From Halobacillus aidingensis (GTDB lineage: Bacteria > Bacillota > Bacilli > Bacillales > Halobacillaceae): 51,005 nt of DNA. This document shows, piece after piece, positions 48,623 through 51,005 of the stretch. The first letter of the stretch is position 1; each line of letters begins with the position of its first letter. A model generated the notes under the pieces. The model did not search any database, had not been told where the DNA came from, and worked only from the letters and a program-made list of their open reading frames with translations. The translations under genes and the position numbers were made by a program. Location of the stretch: the NCBI RefSeq assembly GCF_900104185.1, contig NZ_FNIZ01000027.1, positions 1 through 51,005 of the forward strand, read 5' to 3'.

Positions 48623-50038
48623 CTATTCTCCTTTAAAAACAAGAACGCCTTGTTCCATACCTGTATTTTGAAAGCGTGCACCCTGACTTAGCAAGGCATG
48701 CACCTGAGCTATGTGTTGCTCATCCAACCGCTCCCCCTTCATGACTAAAGGAATGCCGGGTGGATAGGGGATAATCGCTTCTGCTGCGACATACCCTGCA
48801 GCTTCCTGCCAACCCACTCTCACCACGTCCATTCTTTGCATGAGCGAATAGCTGTATTCCAGCTTTTGAACCGCTGGAAATTGGATTTGATTCTCTATTA
48901 TTGTAGCACGGTTTGTTTGCTTTTTTAATTGGGAATCCAAGGTCTTGAGCCGTTCTTCCAATAGCAGCAAATCCACACTCGGAGCGAGTCCAAACACGAG
49001 TAAAACTTGATTCGTTGTTGCAAGTTCCGGTACGATTCCCACGGCATCCAGGGCATCCGCCCATTCAAACCCTGTACCGCTTAGAACCTCCAACGTAAGC
49101 TTCAACGGATCATCCGTAGCTTTCACATCCCAATAATTATACGACCTGAACAAGGACTTCACTTGTTCTAAGAAAGAAAATAGATACTCCTTATCAGAGG
49201 CATTCCATGAAGCTAAATAAGCCCTTGCCACATCTAAACTCGCCATCAGTGGATAGGAAGGACTGCTCGACTGCAGCATTTGCAAATAATGACGGACCCG
49301 GTTCAGGTCAATTCTGTTTCCTTGTACGTGAAGGAACGAAGCCATGGTCATCGCAGGAGCCATTTTGTGCGCAGACTGGGCCACACCATCTGCGCCTGCA
49401 GTTAAGGCAGCCTGCGGGAAGGGGGGGCCGAGTTGAAAGTGAACCCCATGGGCCTCATCAATCAGTAAGGGTACACGGTAGCGATGAACGACTTCTGCGA
49501 TTTTTTTCAAATCATACGTCCTTCCGAAGTAATCCGGGTAAGTCAAAAATACGGCTTTACTGTCAGCGTGGTCCTTCAAAGCTTGCTCGACGTCCTCTGC
49601 AGAAACGTGACTATGTCGCCCTGTTTCCCTTTCATACCTTGGAGAGATAAATACAGGAGATGCACCCGAAAGTTCGAGAGCATTCAGTACGGACTTATGA
49701 CAATTTCTCTGTACAATAATTTCATCCCCAGGATGACAAACAGATAAGATCATAGCCATATTGCCGACCGTCGTACCATTTATCAAGAAAAAGGTATGAT
49801 CACTATGAAAAAATTCACTCGCTAACTGCTGAGCTTCTTGGATCACACCTTCTGGAGCATGCAGATCATCTAGTCCTTCTACTTCAGTAGCATCCAACTG
49901 CAGGATTGATTGAAACTTTTCATAGGCCTGCTTCTCAAACACTTTTCCATACTTATGGCCAGGCACATGGAAAGATAAAGGTTTTTGTTCTATATTCCGT
50001 TTAAGCGCTTCGTACAGCGGTATATATGTAGAATCCAT
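48623..50038 (-). CDS. yaaO: Orn/Lys/Arg decarboxylase-family protein YaaO
   Basis: PLP-dependent fold-type I decarboxylase of the Gram-positive short form. The 471-residue protein has [13 protein letters not shown] near the N terminus, [21 protein letters not shown], and the PLP lysine in [12 protein letters not shown] near residue 220. The C-terminal domain is short. The substrate is not certain; relatives include agmatine- and cadaverine-forming enzymes. The ATG at 50038 follows AAGGTG by 6 nt. In B. subtilis xpaC and yaaN lie between it and csfB; here they are absent. Confidence 0.9.
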   Translation of the reverse strand: MDSTYIPLYEALKRNIEQKPLSFHVPGHKYGKVFEKQAYEKFQSILQLDATEVEGLDDLHAPEGVIQEAQQLASEFFHSDHTFFLINGTTVGNMAMILSVCHPGDEIIVQRNCHKSVLNALELSGASPVFISPRYERETGRHSHVSAEDVEQALKDHADSKAVFLTYPDYFGRTYDLKKIAEVVHRYRVPLLIDEAHGVHFQLGPPFPQAALTAGADGVAQSAHKMAPAMTMASFLHVQGNRIDLNRVRHYLQMLQSSSPSYPLMASLDVARAYLASWNASDKEYLFSFLEQVKSLFRSYNYWDVKATDDPLKLTLEVLSGTGFEWADALDAVGIVPELATTNQVLLVFGLAPSVDLLLLEERLKTLDSQLKKQTNRATIIENQIQFPAVQKLEYSYSLMQRMDVVRVGWQEAAGYVAAEAIIPYPPGIPLVMKGERLDEQHIAQVHALLSQGARFQNTGMEQGVLVFKGE

Positions 50039-50241
50039 ATGAATCACCTTCTTCCATGTTCAAGCTTACATAAATAGCCTCAGACAAGCAATACACCCTT
50101 CGGCATAGAACAAAGGCTCAGAGCCCCTGGTAGATACGAAATGTATATATAACGGCTGGATATAGGTGCCCTTCCGCAAGACGCATAGCTTTTGGCGCTA
50201 GTGTCTGACGTTGGATATCCGTATACGGGTTCCCGCGCCAA
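50039..50241. other. Intergenic region csfB-yaaO with no recognised gene
   Basis: About 200 bp between the csfB terminator and yaaO. It contains short palindromes such as CCGTATACGG (about 50219-50228) and TGGATATAGG...GGATATCC, with a middle part (GACGCATAGC...GCGCTAGTGTC) that resembles the arm layout of Bacillus intergenic hairpins, but no matching copy is found in this window. I see no coding signal. Confidence 0.4.
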
Positions 50242-50273
50242 TAAAAAAATCCATCCTACATACAAGGATGGAT
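50242..50273 (-). terminator. Terminator of csfB
   Basis: ATCCATCCT and AGGATGGAT arms around a 7-nt loop, followed by TTTTTTTATT on the minus strand. Confidence 0.93.
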
Positions 50274-50309
50274 GTGTATTCTTCTTCATAGCTGCTACGC
50301 TCATTTATA

Positions 50310-50492
50310 TTAAGACGGAATCATAGACCGATGGGCTTTGGCCATACGCTTCACAAAGTAATCATACTTTGGGTCATCGGCAGGTGTGTCGATCATTTCT
50401 TCCTCACAATCTTCACAAATAAAAACCCTTAATAGATAAATTCCCTTTTCTGTTTCTTTTTCACATATACTGCAATGATCTTTACGACTCAC
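50310..50492 (-). CDS. csfB: Anti-sigma-G factor Gin (CsfB)
   Basis: Zinc-binding anti-sigma factor that holds back sigma-G (and sigma-E) until engulfment in B. subtilis. The 60 residues contain CSIC (residues 7-10) and CEDC (residues 26-29), the family zinc pair, and the conserved end DPKYDYFVKRMAKAH. The start is GTG at 50492 after GGAGGGGGAG. A sigma-F promoter lies upstream. It is the first gene after the rRNA operon, as in B. subtilis. Confidence 0.94.
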   Translation of the reverse strand: MSRKDHCSICEKETEKGIYLLRVFICEDCEEEMIDTPADDPKYDYFVKRMAKAHRSMIPS

Positions 50493-50531
50493 TCGTTCTC
50501 CCCCTCCCTTTAATCACTACGTCTTTACACT

Positions 50532-50560
50532 TAGTATCTCCGAATCTATCAACCTTATAC
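50532..50560 (-). promoter_or_regulatory. csfB sigma-F promoter
   Basis: On the minus strand GTATA (50556-50560) and GGAGATACTA (50532-50541) are 14 bp apart and fit the sigma-F consensus (-10 GGNNANANTA). B. subtilis csfB is sigma-F dependent. Confidence 0.72.
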
Positions 50561-50626
50561 ATTAAATTTAAAGAAAGTAGATTTTCATGGAACAGAAGAG
50601 AATGGATGAGTTTTAATATTAAAGTA

Positions 50627-50660
50627 CAAAAAAACCTTCAGGAATCAATCCTGAAGGTTT
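50627..50660 (-). terminator. Terminator of the rRNA operon
   Basis: AACCTTCAGGA and TCCTGAAGGTT arms (50633-50659), followed by TTTTTTG on the minus strand, about 10 bp past the 5S gene. Confidence 0.93.
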
Positions 50661-50667
50661 TCTAAAT

Positions 50668-50782
50668 GACGTGGCGGCGTCCTACTCTCACGGGGGTAAA
50701 CCCGACTACCATCGGCGCTGAAGAGCTTAACTGCTGTGTTCGGCATGGGAACAGGTGTGACCTCTTCGCCTTCACCACCACA
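50668..50782 (-). rRNA. 5S ribosomal RNA
   Basis: The reverse complement contains GCGAAGAGGTCACACC, CCGAACAC and CAGCGCCGATGGTAGTC, the conserved 5S loops, closed by GTGGTGG and CCGCCAC ends. Both ends are approximate by a few bases. Confidence 0.95.
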
Positions 50783-50875
50783 TCAATATAAAGTTTGAGG
50801 TGAACCCTCAAAACTGGATAAGGAAACATCTTGTTTGAAAAAGTACGATCTTTTCACGAATGATTTTCATCAGAT

Positions 50876-51005
50876 AGATAAGTCATCGATCCATTAGTAT
50901 CCGTCAGCTCCACGTGTCACCACGCTTCCACCTCGGACCTATCAACCTCATCGTCTCTGAGGGATCTTATTTGCTTAAAGCAAAGGGAAATCTCATCTCA
51001 AGGGG
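50876..51005 (-). rRNA. 23S ribosomal RNA, 3' end (partial)
   Basis: The reverse complement reads ACACGTGGAGCTGACGGATA and then CTAATGGATCGATGACTTAT, the conserved 3' end of Bacillus 23S rRNA. The rest lies beyond the right edge. The 3' end is approximate. Confidence 0.94.

Overview
The window is a conserved Firmicutes backbone segment bounded by two rRNA operons that both read on the minus strand: the 5' end of a 16S gene at the left edge, and a 5S gene plus the 3' end of a 23S gene at the right edge. Nearly all genes are on the minus strand. The exceptions are two tRNA genes and abrB. Read right to left, the order (csfB, yaaO, tmk, darA, yaaR, holB, ricT, yabA, yabB, yazA, rsmI, abrB, metS, yabD, yabE, rnmV, rsmA, yabG, veg, sspF, ispE, purR, spoVG, glmU, prs, ctc, pth, fin, mfd, spoVT, spoVB-like, yabN, rqcP, yabP, yabQ, divIC, yabR, Met and Glu tRNAs, spoIIE, yabS, yabT, tilS, hpt, ftsH, coaX, hslO, cysK, folP, folB, folK, lysS) matches the origin-proximal region of Bacillus subtilis. 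The organism is a spore-forming member of the Bacillaceae. Acidic protein tails (FtsH, Ctc) hint at a halotolerant genus such as Halobacillus, but that is inference.

Compared with B. subtilis as I remember it, several genes are absent at their usual places: pabB/pabA/pabC and the yacD peptidyl-prolyl isomerase around cysK, yazB and dusB between folK and lysS, yabJ between purR and spoVG, and xpaC and yaaN between csfB and yaaO. The gene content mixes core replication and translation (tmk, holB, yabA, metS, lysS, rsmA, rnmV, tilS, pth, mfd, rqcP, ctc), metabolism (glmU, prs, ispE, cysK, coaX, hpt, folP-folB-folK), stress and proteostasis (ftsH, hslO), and sporulation (csfB, fin, spoVG, spoIIE, spoVT, yabG, yabP, yabQ, sspF, abrB, ricT, yabS, yabT).

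Regulatory signals are readable at many genes: sigma-A promoters, a sigma-H promoter at spoVG, a sigma-B promoter at ctc, sigma-F-type promoters at the two anti-sigma genes csfB and fin, sigma-G-type promoters at spoVT and sspF, a sigma-K-type promoter at yabG, a 21-bp-spaced promoter at spoIIE, and Spo0A boxes over the abrB start site. Intrinsic terminators mark most operon ends.

The least explained content is intergenic. A composite repeat of about 430 to 570 bp occurs three times (15.8-16.3, 34.4-34.8 and 44.3-44.9 kb). It has defined ends, and its palindromic core shows compensatory base changes between copies and alternative pairing. A second family consists of long hairpins carrying a GACAAGCATA motif; it is duplicated at 22.6-23.0 kb and truncated at 18.25 kb. 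At both of those places it lies next to an array of an 11-bp palindrome spaced almost exactly every 28 bp. These elements sit between operons and do not interrupt genes.
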